Shown in pieces: positions 55,601-64,000 of a stretch of DNA of 64,000 nt. Where the stretch lies: contig CM057482.1 of the NCBI GenBank assembly GCA_030035585.1, forward strand, positions 9,783,001 through 9,847,000, in the 5' to 3' direction. The notes under the pieces were generated by a model, which saw only the letters and a program-made list of their open reading frames with translations, was not told the origin of the DNA and did not search any database. A program made the position numbers and the translations under genes. The DNA is from Dugong dugon (taxonomy: Eukaryota > Chordata > Mammalia > Sirenia > Dugongidae). Numbering within the stretch: position 1 is the stretch's first letter; every line of letters starts with the position of its first letter.

Positions 55601-57074
55601 AGGAAGTACATTGGAAAAATACATCACAACATTTTCTCTTATCAACCCAAGGTTTTAATTACTGAAATAAAAACTAAAAAATCATCTTTTTCACCACCCA
55701 GAGTCACTTTACTGATTTGTAAGCTAAAAATCTTTTGTGATACAAATACACACATAATAAATATCGAGCTTAGGAAAAGAAAGTGGGATGGTACAGTTCA
55801 ACTAAAATGATAATACACAATTTTACTCATAATGTCACAATGTGCAAATGATAAATAGAACTGGTTGTTTTAATGCTACTTCAGAAGTTAAGCATTTGAG
55901 AGGCAAGACATATCCCCAGGTAGGATATCGGAATATGCTGATGACCTATGAGACAGGGGCCACAGCCACATCCACCTCCTGCCCACACCTCCCTCTCCTC
56001 GGTCAGACAGGACTCTCCCCCAGCTCTCCCTGCTGTAGAAATAAATGAGGCCCAGAGAAGCTAACACTGGCCTGATGTCACACAGCCAGTTAGCAGCAGA
56101 GGCAGAACTGCAGCTTTTATGTCAAAGTAAATATAAGCCAAAATAATAACCAAAAATTATTTCAAATATCATTAGATATTTCTATCTACAAAGCTTTTCT
56201 ACTTAGTATAAAAAAGGAAGCTTGGACAGTTCAATTTTGGACTCAAAAGTCAGGGTCTATTTTCTAACGTTTCCAAGTTTTTACTGGGCAGTGGGCAAGA
56301 CCATTACTACTTCAAACAAATAAAGATGCATTTGCAAGCTTCCTGAGAGGCTGACAAACTTTTCAAAGGAACTGCCTCAATGGCCCCTTCACTTGGTCTT
56401 GGTGTGTAATCTGGAGGGCGATGAGAGCTGCCTCTAGCTGTGTCAGTCTCTGTAAGGACTGGAGGCCGGAGAACAAAGGCAGACTCTTGGCCACACAACT
56501 TCTGAATCTGAGTGTCACATTCCAATCTTTTCTTGGATACAACAGTGAGGGGAGAGGGAAACAATGACAAAACCTTACAGCCACACATTTAAAGCCTATA
56601 AATAAAACATTAAAGAAATTACTTGTATTTGTACAACTTCACCCAATCATGCTCTTGGTCCCTAAACTAAATTATATGCTTCCTCTTCAGTTAAGGGCAG
56701 GGTTCTGCTCCAAGGTACAAATGCTTAAAATAGAGCAGACTGCAGATGCAGTGTGACGTCTCTGGGTTAACCCCTTCTGCCCCAGCCAGCTTCCTAGAAT
56801 GCCATCAGGCCTGTGAATGGGCATTCACTAGGTGTCACCACCGATGGTGAATCATCAAAAAGCCCTCAAGGACGTGGCTGGGAACCTGCCTCTCCTTGTG
56901 CAGAGTAGCAGCACCAACTTACCAACTGGATGGCTATCATTAACACCGTCTTTAAAGTAAAAGTTCGGTCACAGAGGTCAAACAAGTCCTCCAAGCTTGG
57001 GCCAAGAAGTTCTAGCACCATGGCATTGTACTTCCCACATGGTCCAAAGTAATACACCTGGGGGAGGCCTTCAC
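21869..57074 (-). CDS. CSNK1G1: Casein kinase 1 gamma 1, 3' nine coding exons (partial)
   Basis: Exons on the - strand are 57074-56923, 55566-55332, 52650-52565, 50663-50579, 50303-50155, 49507-49400, 38541-38431 (alternative), 29254-29148 and 21923-21869. Without the alternative exon they give 324 residues, matching human residues 99-422 as I remember them; with it, 361. Seen motifs: the catalytic loop YRDVKPEN, the metal-binding DFG in [11 protein letters not shown], the [16 protein letters not shown] activation/substrate segment of the CK1 family, and the CK1 kinase-fold segment [20 protein letters not shown]. The C-terminal tail [11 protein letters not shown] is cysteine-rich and basic, the membrane anchor by palmitoylation known for gamma isoforms. 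The family phosphorylates Ser/Thr at the plasma membrane, including LRP6 in Wnt signalling. The N-terminal 98 residues with the glycine loop and ATP lysine were looked for and not found up to 64000. All splice sites are GT-AG and every phase agrees. Confidence 0.95.
23640..24535 (+). repeat. L2 LINE 3' remnant split by the LTR
   Basis: The left part ends 'ctccaactagagggtgcc' and the right part resumes 'taagctctttggggcacg' and 'cagagtaggccctta', reproducing the LINE2 3' end (ctaga-tgtaagctcctgagggc ... cacatagtaggc) when the LTR is taken out. Confidence 0.55.
23933..24433 (+). mobile_element. Solo LTR, ERVL-MaLR-like, sister of the 4110 copy
   Basis: It starts TGTTATGGATTGAATTGTGT and ends near 'tagatgactaa', flanked by GTGCC (23928-23932) and GTACC (24434-24438), a 5-bp target duplication with one later change. 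By eye its first 120 bp are about 85-90% identical to the copy at 4110-4614. It is a solitary broken fossil inserted in an older L2. Confidence 0.8.
27506..27699 (+). mobile_element. MER5A-like hAT-Charlie DNA transposon
   Basis: It begins 'caacggttcccaaccttgg', contains 'attaaaatcacctgaacttc' and 'ctgaatctctggggccag', and ends 'aaggttgagaaccct', following the MER5A consensus with its terminal inverted repeats. Confidence 0.8.
29148..29254 (-). CDS. CSNK1G1: CSNK1G1 penultimate coding exon
   Basis: It encodes [20 protein letters not shown] to VEVVEEA plus two bases of the split lysine codon. The acceptor is TGTTTCAG and the donor is GTACGT. Confidence 0.94.
29505..29650 (-). repeat. MIR SINE, antisense
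   Basis: Follows the reverse MIR order: 'gtgcctactctgtgtcaggc', 'catcctcacaaaaaccctgt', 'gttttacagatggaaacag', 'gacttaaccaagg'. Confidence 0.7.
30480..30715 (+). repeat. MIR SINE, sense, nearly full length
   Basis: Reads 'aaccccagcttcatcactta', 'cctgagcttcctaatctgta', 'aaatggggaaataatggtgc', 'agtgcctggtacatgg', 'ctcaataaatgttcctgtta', the MIR consensus in order. Confidence 0.85.
32360..32490 (+). repeat. MIR fragment, sense
   Basis: The remnants 'gagctctatcatcaatatcc', 'cttggtttctaattctgtaa' and 'gacagggctaagaactt' follow MIR order. Confidence 0.5.
32562..32597 (+). repeat. Poly-A tract with single interruption
   Basis: About 35 bases of A broken once by C, following a T-run at 32540. It may be the tail of a lost retroinsertion, but no element body is recognisable before it. 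Confidence 0.85.
32884..32977 (+). mobile_element. AfroSINE 3' fragment
   Basis: Contains 'tggggcagttctactctgtc', 'ctatagggtcgctatgagtc' and the tail 'caacagcaaagggtttggct'. The tRNA-like head is absent, so it is 5'-truncated. Confidence 0.8.
32983..33027 (+). mobile_element. RTE LINE 3' terminal fragment
   Basis: It reads 'atagggtcgccatgagtcgg', then 'aaccaactcgacagcacata' and 'acaac'. The ending 'gcacataacaac' is that of the afrotherian RTE LINE rather than the 'ggtttggttt' tail of the AfroSINE. Confidence 0.6.
33039..33211 (+). mobile_element. AfroSINE, full length, sense
   Basis: Runs from 'tagccctggtggtgcagtgg' through 'ctgctaaccaaaaggtcagc' to 'gacggcaacaggtttggttt'. It is flanked by CGTGGATG at 33031-33038 and 33212-33219, a target duplication. 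Confidence 0.9.
33220..33380 (+). mobile_element. AfroSINE, full length, sense, second in a tandem pair
   Basis: Runs from 'gagccctggtggtgcagtgc' to 'gatggcaacaggtttggttt'. It follows the duplicated CGTGGATG and is followed by the similar GAGGATG at 33384-33390. Confidence 0.9.
33812..33995 (+). mobile_element. AfroSINE, long variant, sense
   Basis: Contains 'cggttgctaaccaaaacatc', the extra middle segment 'cggcagtctgcttccgaaaa', and 'gatgacaatgggtttggttt'. More diverged than the tandem pair upstream. Confidence 0.8.
34316..34500 (+). mobile_element. hAT-Charlie-type DNA transposon fragment
   Basis: Reads 'gggttggcaaagtctttct', 'ttaggctttgtcagccata', 'caactctgccactgcagca', 'taaaactttatttacaaaaa', following a common non-autonomous hAT consensus. 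The right terminal repeat is not clear. Confidence 0.65.
34599..34630 (+). repeat. (CA)16 microsatellite
   Basis: A perfect CA dinucleotide run follows a TG/TA-rich segment (34555-34598). Confidence 0.9.
34640..35430 (+). repeat. Old LINE 3' segment, split by a hAT element
   Basis: The left part 'gttttgtaacttgctttttt' ... 'aaaagctgccaatgaaca' and the right part 'tttttaggtatctatgagtt' ... 'actggatttgctggatcaaa' ... 'tgttgccaatgtgataggca' together follow a widespread LINE 3' consensus. Element 34819-35135 interrupts it. Confidence 0.55.
34819..35135. mobile_element. Non-autonomous hAT transposon with 8-bp target duplication
   Basis: The 317-bp element is flanked by TTCTAGAA at 34811-34818 and 35136-35143, an exact 8-bp duplication fitting the hAT preference nTCTAGAn. 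The ends CTGCATTCGCCAATA and, reversed, CAGTACTGTCCAATA are decayed inverted repeats. The body is AT-rich with 'cacgtggctactgagcattt' and 'atgtggctaccagaaaattt' near the two ends. It carries no transposase. It is inserted in an older LINE segment. Confidence 0.85.
36120..36900 (-). mobile_element. L1/HAL1 LINE relic with ORF1 remnants
   Basis: On the - strand two frames (36772-36578 and 36552-36265) resemble L1 ORF1: a lysine-rich coiled-coil-like part with [16 protein letters not shown], then [13 protein letters not shown] and [20 protein letters not shown], the conserved end of the ORF1 RNA-binding region. The frames are out of register, so the gene is dead. The absence of a recognisable ORF2 nearby fits HAL1 but does not prove it. 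Confidence 0.65.
38431..38541 (-). CDS. CSNK1G1: CSNK1G1 alternative in-frame exon (37 codons)
   Basis: It encodes [20 protein letters not shown] to RHGGSVQ with no stop. The acceptor is CTGAGCAG and the donor is GTACTC. Both ends are phase 0, so inclusion or skipping keeps the frame between 49400 and 29254. I remember the same segment in a longer human CSNK1G1 isoform and its absence from the 422-residue form. Confidence 0.85.
41344..41565 (+). mobile_element. AfroSINE, long variant, with 11-bp target duplication
   Basis: Runs from 'gagccctggtggcacagtga' through the extra middle segment 'gtagctgtctgctttcataa' to 'cgacagcaatgggtgttttt'. AATGGACAGAC flanks it exactly at 41333-41343 and 41566-41576. 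Confidence 0.9.
42691..42847 (-). mobile_element. AfroSINE, antisense, with target duplication
   Basis: On the + strand it reads 'aaccctgttgccgtcaagtc' to 'cagcatccccggggctcc'. AAGCTTGCTCA (42680-42690) and AAGTTTGCTCA (42848-42858) flank it, differing at one base. Confidence 0.88.
45440..46700 (+). repeat. L2 LINE 3' region, sense
   Basis: Phrases follow the LINE2 consensus in order: 'catcatatcactcccctgtt', 'actctccagcctagcattcc', 'cccttctgcctgggacgtct', 'ttgtctgttcttcgaggaca', 'ggtatccccaggacat'. It is preceded by 'gagtgcctgctatgtgccag', another old repeat phrase. Confidence 0.65.
47550..48125 (+). repeat. Old LINE 3' segment, same family as 34640-35430
   Basis: Reads 'taaatggctacacaatattc', 'gattgatttcaagaagtaag', 'gtaccaatttgcaaagtcaa', 'gtatgagagtgtcatttta', 'gcactgggtattagcctt', a widespread LINE 3' consensus in decayed form. 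Confidence 0.55.
48770..49250. other. Intronic stretch near exon 49400, nothing assigned
   Basis: Moderately GC-rich sequence with an open frame of 69 codons on the + strand. I see no family, splice context or repeat that explains it. Confidence 0.3.
49400..49507 (-). CDS. CSNK1G1: CSNK1G1 coding exon ([12 protein letters not shown]...)
   Basis: It encodes [20 protein letters not shown] to QQQPLRNQ, 36 codons of the Ser/Gln-rich tail after the kinase domain. The acceptor is TTTTTCCAG and the donor is GTATGT. Confidence 0.94.
50155..50303 (-). CDS. CSNK1G1: CSNK1G1 coding exon, end of kinase domain
   Basis: It completes a glutamate and encodes [20 protein letters not shown] to [11 protein letters not shown], the C-lobe end of the CK1 fold. 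The acceptor is CCTAACAG and the donor is GTAAGT. One K-to-R change relative to the human sequence I recall (FERKGY). Confidence 0.95.
50579..50663 (-). CDS. CSNK1G1: CSNK1G1 coding exon ([10 protein letters not shown]...)
   Basis: It encodes [20 protein letters not shown] to CENFP plus one base of a split glutamate. The [10 protein letters not shown] segment is a CK1-family signature. The acceptor is CTGCAG and the donor is GTGAGA. Confidence 0.95.
50664..52564 (-). other. CSNK1G1: CSNK1G1 intron between exons 52565 and 50663
   Basis: It holds a possible decayed MIR near 51895-51995 and a long poly-G run at 52292-52314. Nothing else is recognised. Confidence 0.5.
52292..52314 (+). repeat. 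Poly-G tract, about 23 bases
   Basis: An uninterrupted G run following GGGGCC; on the transcribed strand of CSNK1G1 it is poly-C. Its length is likely to vary and to be uncertain in the assembly. Confidence 0.9.
52565..52650 (-). CDS. CSNK1G1: CSNK1G1 coding exon ([12 protein letters not shown]...)
   Basis: It completes a glutamate and encodes [20 protein letters not shown] to PWQGLK, the alpha-F helix region of the kinase. The acceptor is CCCTCTTAG and the donor is GTATTC. Confidence 0.95.
52651..55331 (-). other. CSNK1G1: CSNK1G1 intron between exons 55332 and 52650
   Basis: It contains a MIR copy (54420-54580) and a C-run near 54324-54334. Otherwise it is AT-rich with no recognised feature; the 204-codon open frame starting at 52476 on the + strand is antisense to the exon and not a gene. 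Confidence 0.5.
54420..54580 (+). repeat. MIR fragment, sense
   Basis: The remnants 'gagtcagaacatctaggtat', 'aagttacctactttgagtct' and 'cagtttctgcatctgaaaat' follow MIR order. Confidence 0.6.
55332..55566 (-). CDS. CSNK1G1: CSNK1G1 coding exon, catalytic loop and DFG
   Basis: It encodes [20 protein letters not shown] to NTHLGK plus one base, 78 codons. It holds the catalytic aspartate (RDVKPEN) and the metal-binding DFG. The acceptor is CACTCTTAG and the donor is GTGTGT. Confidence 0.97.
55567..56922 (-). other. CSNK1G1: CSNK1G1 intron between exons 56923 and 55566
   Basis: A MIR-like fragment lies near 56040-56115 ('aatgaggcccagagaagcta', 'gtcacacagccagttagcag'). No other repeat or exon is recognised. 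Confidence 0.5.
56923..57074 (-). CDS. CSNK1G1: CSNK1G1 coding exon, first one in the window
   Basis: It completes a glycine and encodes [20 protein letters not shown] to VLMIAIQL, 50 codons of the N-lobe end and hinge ([13 protein letters not shown]). The acceptor is CTTTCAG and the donor is GTAAGT. Confidence 0.96.
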
Positions 57075-59464
57075 CTGAAAGTAGAGGGGAGGTGGGGTAC
57101 AGAGGGGAAGACACAAAAACTAAAGTATGAGACAATGCTTTAGCACTGAGCAGATACAAAGAAAGTGCCATTTGTGAGATTTCCATTTCCTCTCATAGTC
57201 CCTACTAGAGAACTTAAACTGGGCAGAATAGCTTCAATGGGAATTAATAACAGGTGGGAAAGGCCAAGTCATTGTACGATATGTTCAAATAAGCAGTTAT
57301 TTAATACCAGAGTGCCAAAGGCACTTCCACTGCTATGTAAGGCAGAAAATGGTCCCTGATCCATTACTGGATCAGAGCGTAAACTATTCTTCCCAAAGGA
57401 TGCCCGAACTGCAGTATCATAAAAGGTTCAAAGGATGGTTCACTGAGCTCAAAGGCTGGGCTAACAGATCTTGTTGCATTAGCTTGTTTCATTAGCGCTC
57501 CCTAAACTTATTGCCAAAGCCACATGGAGCAGTTTGCAACTGTTGCCCCACGGAGAACTCAGACTGAACGGCGAGGTCACAGAGGGTGCAGCCTGGACCC
57601 AGGCCAGCACAACTGGCTCTCTTCTCAGAGGGAGTCTCTGCAGTTTCCTGTTTTCTATCAGCTGAGAAAAAGGCGACAGACACTCAGGGTTTGGTTGCTG
57701 ACAAGTAATTATGACAGGAAAAAGAAAAAACATACAAGTCTAGGTTCTCCCCAGATTTGAAATTCATAGCTATGATAAGCCAAAATCTAGACTTTCTCAC
57801 CTAAGTGGCAACTTGTGAATGAAATTTTTCCTTCAAGTGCATTGTAAACATGAGTCACTCAGTAAGTATGTGCTAAATGGTGCCATGTGAACAGTGGATA
57901 CAAATGAGACTACAGAACATTTTTGTATTATTTGGTCTCCTACAGAAACACTTCCATCATACACATTTATGTTTACCATGGTCTATCTTATATGCTGTGG
58001 AATACTGCTTTCTTCTGCCTCCGAGCATTTTAGACAGCAAAATTCTCTCCATTTTCTCATCCCCTTTTTATTTGGATGGGTAGGATATTTAAATTTTAAG
58101 CCAATGTGCCCATCTTTCTCTCCAAGGCAGCTCTTGTATATCTGGACTTAGTACGACTCATTGCCCTAATATGTGTATATTTAACTATTTCAAGCACTGC
58201 ATTGTCTATCTTGTTCCATCCTAAATACTAAACAACTCGAGTGCTTTTTTTAAAAAATATATTCATTCCTAGTTCATATCATCTACTATTGTATACTCTG
58301 TTTCTGTCAGCTCAGTAAATAGCCTCTGAATTGTGCCTGTGGTTGCTTTAATTCTCCCAATTTCTACAAGGAAACAGGATTTAATTTGAAGTGTCTTTTT
58401 GCCCCTGTTGTTTTGAGGAGCCCAATCCTCACCTTGCTTAAAATACACAAAACCTAACAGCTGTTCCCAATGAGTCCTGCTGAGAATTCTAAAGCAGAAC
58501 ACTCTACCCTAGAGATTTATTGCTTTTATTAATCAGATACACAGTAGATGCAGTTTGGAGAGCTATTTAATTTATGGCCTATGTAATAGTTTTTGTTGTC
58601 ACTAAAATCTGATTTTCATAATATAAATATAGTATATTCTTCAAAGCAGGTAATGGCAGAGACTGTTCGTTGTCTGCCCAGTACCCACTCTCCCTTTCTT
58701 TCTTAATAACAGAACCCCTAATTATTGTAAACAGCAACATGCCCAGTTATAACTTTCCAGCCTTCCTTAACGATCAGAATGACCAATGAGATGGTAGCAG
58801 AAATTGCTGAGTGGAGTAGTTCTGAAAAAGCTTTTTCAAGGGACCTGGACAGAGCAGACAGAGAGAAGAACCAGAGTCTCCGAGGGCTGTCAAGCAATCA
58901 GATCAATGCTGGCCTTCACTTTCTCTGGACTTCTTTACCCAAGAGAAAAATCAATCTCTATCATGAGTAAGCTACTGTTATTTGGATTCCCTCCCCAGTC
59001 AAACCTAATCTTAATTAAAAAGCACATTATTCCTTTAGCTGGTTAACTTGCAAACCTGGGCACAATATTCTCCTTTTGAAGTACAAGCTAAAAGTCAGGC
59101 CTGCTTAGAAATATAATATTGGCACAATTTCCTAGATTTGTTGCCAATACTTAAACATCAGTTTTAAATGAGACACATGATCTTCTTGTTCTTGACAATC
59201 TTTAGTAAGCTGCCATGTTTACAAAGAAGTCACAAAGGCATTTTGGGTGCTATCTCAAATGTCTTAACTACAATGTCACTCATAACTCCTGCCTAGGAAC
59301 TTCAAAGAAGTGAGGGGCCCCTGCTTGCTGCAGTATTGCTCCTTATAAGTACCCTGAGACCTTACAATGCCCTGGTAGGCTATGGGATGCTCAAAACAAC
59401 TTCTAGACCACTGTGTGGCTTTGAAGTATATATGCGAGAGGGGCTAGGTCCAAGATGCTAGTGT

Positions 59465-59630
59465 AGAAAGAGCTCAAATCAGTGTCTTGGATCTAATATT
59501 TGGTTCTACCACCAACTCTGACAAATTCCTTTACCTCTCCGGGTTAGCTTTTTCATCTGTAAAAAGGAAATGTTTACACCGGTTCCTTTTAAGTCCAATA
59601 TTCTCACTAAGACTAGGATTTCACTCTAGC
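59465..59630 (+). repeat. MIR fragment, sense
   Basis: Reads 'ttggttctaccaccaactct', 'gacaaattcctttacctctc', 'gctttttcatctgtaaaaag', matching MIR order. Confidence 0.6.
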
Positions 59631-59727
59631 TATCTTTTAGGGCTCATCTTTGTAAAGCCACAGAACCAGTATGAATGCACCTCCATGTTATATGGAATAC
59701 GTGCATTACCAATCCAAACGTAAGCTG

Positions 59728-59892
59728 GTAGTGGTACTCAACTGGAAGTGTATCTATTAGAAAACATCTCTAAAACTTTTTAAAAGCAGATGCAGTGACT
59801 TCACCTCAGACCTAATGAAATTAGAATTTCTAGGAGTGAACACAAGCATAGCTCCACAGGAGATTCTGATATGCAACAGCTGGGAAACACTG
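59728..59892 (+). mobile_element. MER5-like hAT-Charlie DNA transposon
   Basis: Starts 'tagtggtactcaactgga' and ends 'acagctgggaaacactgcat', with 'acaggagattctgatatgca' before the end, as in decayed MER5A/B copies. Confidence 0.5.
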
Positions 59893-62800
59893 CATCTAAA
59901 GGGTAGAAATAAAGGACACTGCTTTGTTTTATGACTAATATAATAGGAGGACTCAGAAAACAGTGACAGACCTGTCTCTTTCAGAAGTTCTTTCAGATCA
60001 GAACAACTGGACTCAATATCTTTTGAAGGGAATCATTTTAAAGCTAGTTAAAAGCCTTGTCTATTTAAAGTTTCTTATGTTATTTAAAAAAATGTGCAGC
60101 TGAGCATAAAAGTCTCTATGGGAGATGTAGCTATCATTTATTAGAACTATCTGTACAGAACGATGCCCACATGAACGCCATCCTGTGCCTGGTGGCCAGT
60201 GCTTGTGGTAAAAGATGCAGACACTGGCCCACTAAGAAAGTCTGCCTCTTTGATCAGAGATTACTGTACAGTAATGATTTATCACCTGGGCTGCATTTAT
60301 GTGAGAAATCTTACATATTTCACTCTTCTTTTATACAACCATTGCTAACCCACTGCCTAAGAAATTTTTAATTAATCAACATTATACTGTGGAATCCTTT
60401 AATAAGACTAGGGATAAGGGCAGAGCCTCAAAAGCAACCTAAGCTAGACACGTGGTAAACAAGGTACTTCCTGTAAGTAATTATGAGGTAATGGGAATGG
60501 GGTGGGAGAGTTAGGCAAAGTAGAAATGTGCTAGATTCTTTGACCCACAGTATATCAGAAACTAAGGTAGTTTTATAATCTCTCATCTACTCTGGAAATA
60601 AAGCACTGAGGAGGTCTCCCTCCTAAACCGGTCAATTGCATAGAAGCCTGGGAAATAAGGGAGTGCTGAAGTTTCTTCTGAAGGATTTCCAATACATTCA
60701 TTATACTTCCTTCAGCCACCGGTTAAATCTCTTGTAAACCAAAGCTGCAAATTATAGGTACACTGCACATGTTATCTTGTATATTTTCCCTGGCTACTAT
60801 GAAACAACTTTTCTATTCATCATTAATGTATTCTTTTCAGCCCTGCCAGACATATGGCTCACACATACACCAAGTTGCACACAACAGGAAGTGAGGTGTA
60901 TGACGCTACAGCTAATTTTCAGTGTACCATAAATTCGACTTGGGTTAAACACATCAAATCAAAGATAATGGCTTCTTTATCATCCAAGCTGTTACCTAAA
61001 AAGATTCCATAATGCATTATGAACAATAACTACTCTAAGTAGAGATATTTTTAAATGCACATCAGGCTGAGAACTGAAATAGAACCACCTAGAAGCTTTT
61101 AGTAATTTGATCATATTATTGCATAATAATTAGCCTGCTTTCATTCTTTTTAAAAAAACTAAATTACCTAACTGTGAAGCAAATTCAAACAAAACCTGTA
61201 TCTATATTAATATCTGGATGTGAAAAATAATATCCATATTAATATTTCAATGTAAAAACTAAGTCTATGTTGGTGATGACTGCCTTCTAAAGGCAGGGCT
61301 GAAGAAAATCTCTATGAGCACAATGACCTTGGTAATCCCCTTTTGTTGTTTTTATACAGTTTTCTTGTTGCTTTTTTTAAGAAAACAGGATGGTTTTTCC
61401 TCCCAAATCCAACTCTTTCTGGTTCTGGTCCATTGATGGTAGCGGCTTCTAGCACAACTATGGAAGTGTCCTGACGTGTCTGTGGGAGATCTGGAGATTA
61501 CCAATAAATGGGGAATTAGCATCAAGGGTGATAACACTAAACAAATCCACTCCAAGAAAGCAGAAGGAATACACAGATAAACCAGATATTCCATAGGAAG
61601 AGATGAAAGGAAAAAATGAAAGAATAGCCTTTAAAATTCAGAGAATAACTATATAAGAACAGTGCATCATTATAAAGATACCAGATAATACATTGTTTTT
61701 TTTAAAGAACAAATTGAATCCCTCTCATTTCTCTGACTGAAAAATGGCCCTTTGCAATATGAACCAGTTCAACTTATGAATCTACTCAAAAGGCTGGTTT
61801 AATAACAAAAACAGCTAGATCCAGAATTAAAGAATCAGGATTACTTGGTCTGCCCTAGAGTGAAAAATGTTTTACAATCATCTCGTTCACAGGCCTCTTG
61901 GGAGCTGGACTATCACTAGACATACGCTGCTAACTAAGCTCAAATTTATATGGTAGGGGAAGAGAAGGTGGGGACAGGCAAGAGTAGAGGAATAATCTCA
62001 CATTTCTGAGCCAAAGAAATAGAGATTTTACAGTTTCTTGCACACATACAGTTACCAAGGCCTTCAGCCTCGAAGCAGTTTCAAAGTTTCATTCACCCAA
62101 AGGAGTTAGGAAAGAAAACAAGATAGGATGGACTTCTTCTATAGCAGGCAGCACCTAAGACAAAAACCTTTTAAAAGTGTGTTGTGTGTTGAAGGCGAGG
62201 AGGGGGCATTTCTCTTTTCAAAAAGACTACCTCAACTCAGGACGGTAAACTTACGGAACAAATAACCCAGTTTCTGAAAATTTTCCACTTCCCTTAGTAC
62301 TGAAGTTCCTATGATTAACTAAGATTACATCAACAGTACAGTAGTGGTGTTCTTCTAATACAACTACCAAGGAGTCAATCTTCAAAGCCTAATCAATTAA
62401 GCACACCATTTAGGAATTCAGAAAGCAACTTGGCATACGCTTAGATTAATATAAACATAAAAAGCAGATAAGTATATGTTTCATGAACTCTGAGTTCATT
62501 TAATAAATTGTTCCCAGAAGTCTCTTGATTGGGCGGTGGGGGGGGGGGGCATAAAACAAAACAAAAACCCACCAGTTTAATTATAGCATGAATGCAGAGT
62601 GTCCCCTGTTACTAAACTCTCTTATTATCATAATACCTTTCCTGAAGCAAAAAAACAGCCCTGGGAAAGTGAAGAGTCAAGTGCCACCTTATTTTCTGAA
62701 TGGGAAGGTAGAGGCTAAGTGGCTTGCCAGAGAAAACAGTCAATGGAACAGATGCTGCAGCCTGCCCTCAGTTTCTTATTTGAGCCTTCCCCCATCTCTC

Positions 62801-63442
62801 CAGTCAGAACAGATGTGACCTGACGGAACATTCAGGACGACCTTATAATTCTGGCTACTGAGGAGGCATGAAGACTCGTAAGGAGGCAAAGTGAACGCAT
62901 TTATCTTGCTGATTTTCAGTTAGTCTGAGGAATAAATGCTGCAATGTTCCTCCTTCCAGTTTCAAACTGAATTAAGTTCAAAGTGTTTGGTGGTCAGTTT
63001 GTCTATTCATCAAACATCACAAGTGAGAACAGGGTGCTTTGAGAGCAGTGAAGGAGGGTATCTAACCTTGACTAAGGAAACTGGGGAAGGTGTCCTAGAG
63101 CAGGGGTCACAGGTTGAGTCCTAAAGGATGGTTTAGAGCTGATGAGGGTGGGTGGGAGGAATACCACCTTGCAGGCTGAAGGAGTAGCAAATACATAGAT
63201 AGCAAAAAGTACAGGGCTGAGAGGAGGATGATAGGTATTTGAAATTAGAAAAACTAAGACTATTTTGCTTTCACTTGGAGTTTCTTTTAACTTTTAACCA
63301 CCAGCTAGTTAAGCAAATTTCTCTAAAAACTATGGCAGAGGTCGTTCATAAAGTTGTAAGGGCAGAAATATCTCAGTAAATAAAAAAAAGGTCAAAAGAA
63401 TAAAGAATAAAAAATAAGAATTTCATTACTCATACTACCATA

Positions 63443-63610
63443 ACAACAACAACAAAACCTGTTTATCGAGTTGATTCCGACTCATAGTGATCCTATACAA
63501 CAGAGTAGAACTGCTTCATATGGTTTCCAAGGAGCAGCTGGTGGATTTGAACTGCTAACCTTTTGGTTGTTAGCAACCACACTCTTAACCACTGTGCCAC
63601 CAGGGCTCCC
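63443..63610 (-). mobile_element. AfroSINE, antisense, with target duplication
   Basis: On the + strand it reads 'aaaacctgtttatcgagttg' to 'gtgccaccagggctccc'. CATACTACCATA (63431-63442) and CATATTACCATA (63611-63622) flank it, differing at one base. Confidence 0.9.
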
Positions 63611-63654
63611 CATATTACCATAGCACGTCGTTAATAATTTATTTTCATATATCT

Positions 63655-64000
63655 CAAGAACTCACAATTGCACTACAGTCACTGGGCCAAATAAACGACA
63701 TCATGATAAACGGAGAAGAAATTGAAGTTGTCACTGATTTTATTTTACTTGGATCGACAATCAATGTCCATGGAAGCAGCAGTCGAGAAATCAAATAACG
63801 TGTTTCATTAGGCAAATCCGATGCAAAGACCTCTTTGAAGTTTTAAAAAGAAAAATGTCACTCTGATGACTAAGGTGTGTCTGACCCAAGTCATGGTCTC
63901 TTCAGTTGCCTCATATGCATGCAAAAGCTGGACAATGAAAAAGAAAACAGAAGAACTGATGCATTCCAATTGTGGTGCTGATGAAGAATATTGAATAAAA
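63655..64000 (+). mobile_element. RTE (BovB-like) LINE, reverse transcriptase C-terminal part
   Basis: A frame from about 63694 reads NDIMINGEEIEVVTDFILLG then STINVHGSSSREIK, the conserved RTE/BovB segment (DGE.VEVV.DFIFLGSKI...EIKRR). It meets a stop after EIK, and the following text (near 63925) resembles the downstream CESWT and DAFELWCW motifs in other frames. The copy is therefore dead. The 3' end lies beyond the window. Confidence 0.85.

Larger units (their letters stand above)
57075..63442 (-). other. CSNK1G1: CSNK1G1 intron running to the window end
   Basis: The expected upstream exon ending in YRFYKQLGSAG was looked for and not found, so this intron probably continues beyond 64 kb. 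It carries a MIR (59465-59630), a MER5-like element (59728-59892), a G-run near 62537-62549 and, at its end, an AfroSINE and an RTE fragment. Confidence 0.6.

Noticed and set aside
58635-58975. Possible further repeat element
   Set aside because: Some phrases (ccaatgagatggtagcaga) recall an old mammalian repeat, but I could not place its ends or family.
57075-64000. Upstream CSNK1G1 exon for residues about 78-98
   Set aside because: I looked on the - strand for text encoding RAPQLHLEYRFYKQLGSAG with a proper donor and did not find it; it is presumably beyond the window.

Overview
This is a stretch of mammalian nuclear genome, almost certainly from an afrotherian such as an elephant or a close relative. 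Several insertions match the AfroSINE family as I remember it (a head reading GAGCCCTGGTGG, a tail reading GACGGCAACAGGTTTGG), and there are RTE-type LINE fragments with the matching tail. The gene order SNX22 - PPIB - CSNK1G1 is that of human chromosome 15q22. All genes are split by introns, so most long open frames are chance and do not correspond to genes.

Layout: 1-2030 is intergenic, with an old interspersed repeat and a MIR. SNX22 (PX-domain sorting nexin) lies on the + strand at 2190-6493 in seven coding exons giving 193 residues; its fourth intron carries a LINE that was itself hit by an LTR. PPIB (cyclophilin B, the ER peptidyl-prolyl isomerase) lies on the - strand at 13816-7204 in five coding exons giving 216 residues. 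SNX22 and PPIB converge tail to tail, with polyadenylation signals 14 bp apart. PPIB has a CpG-rich promoter near 13.8-14.1 kb and a 20-bp-unit minisatellite in its third intron. After a 1.9 kb gap with a (CA/CG) repeat, CSNK1G1 (casein kinase 1 gamma 1) fills the rest on the - strand: an inferred 5.9 kb 3' UTR (about 15.98-21.87 kb) and nine coding exons between 21869 and 57074, including one 37-codon exon that looks alternative. Residues 1-98 of the human-type protein, which include the ATP-binding loop, are not in the window and must lie beyond 64 kb.

The three genes are neighbours but not a pathway: endosomal phosphoinositide binding, collagen and secretory protein folding, and membrane-anchored Ser/Thr kinase signalling. 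The introns hold ordinary mammalian fossils: MIR, L2, hAT/Charlie pieces (one with an intact 8-bp target duplication), an L1/HAL1 ORF1 relic, two sister solo LTRs, AfroSINEs and RTE. I found no previously undescribed system. The most useful observations are the nested, datable insertions, the GC-AG intron in SNX22, the alternative CSNK1G1 exon, and the tail shared by the SINE and RTE elements. Comparisons with human proteins and repeat consensus sequences are from memory; no search was run.
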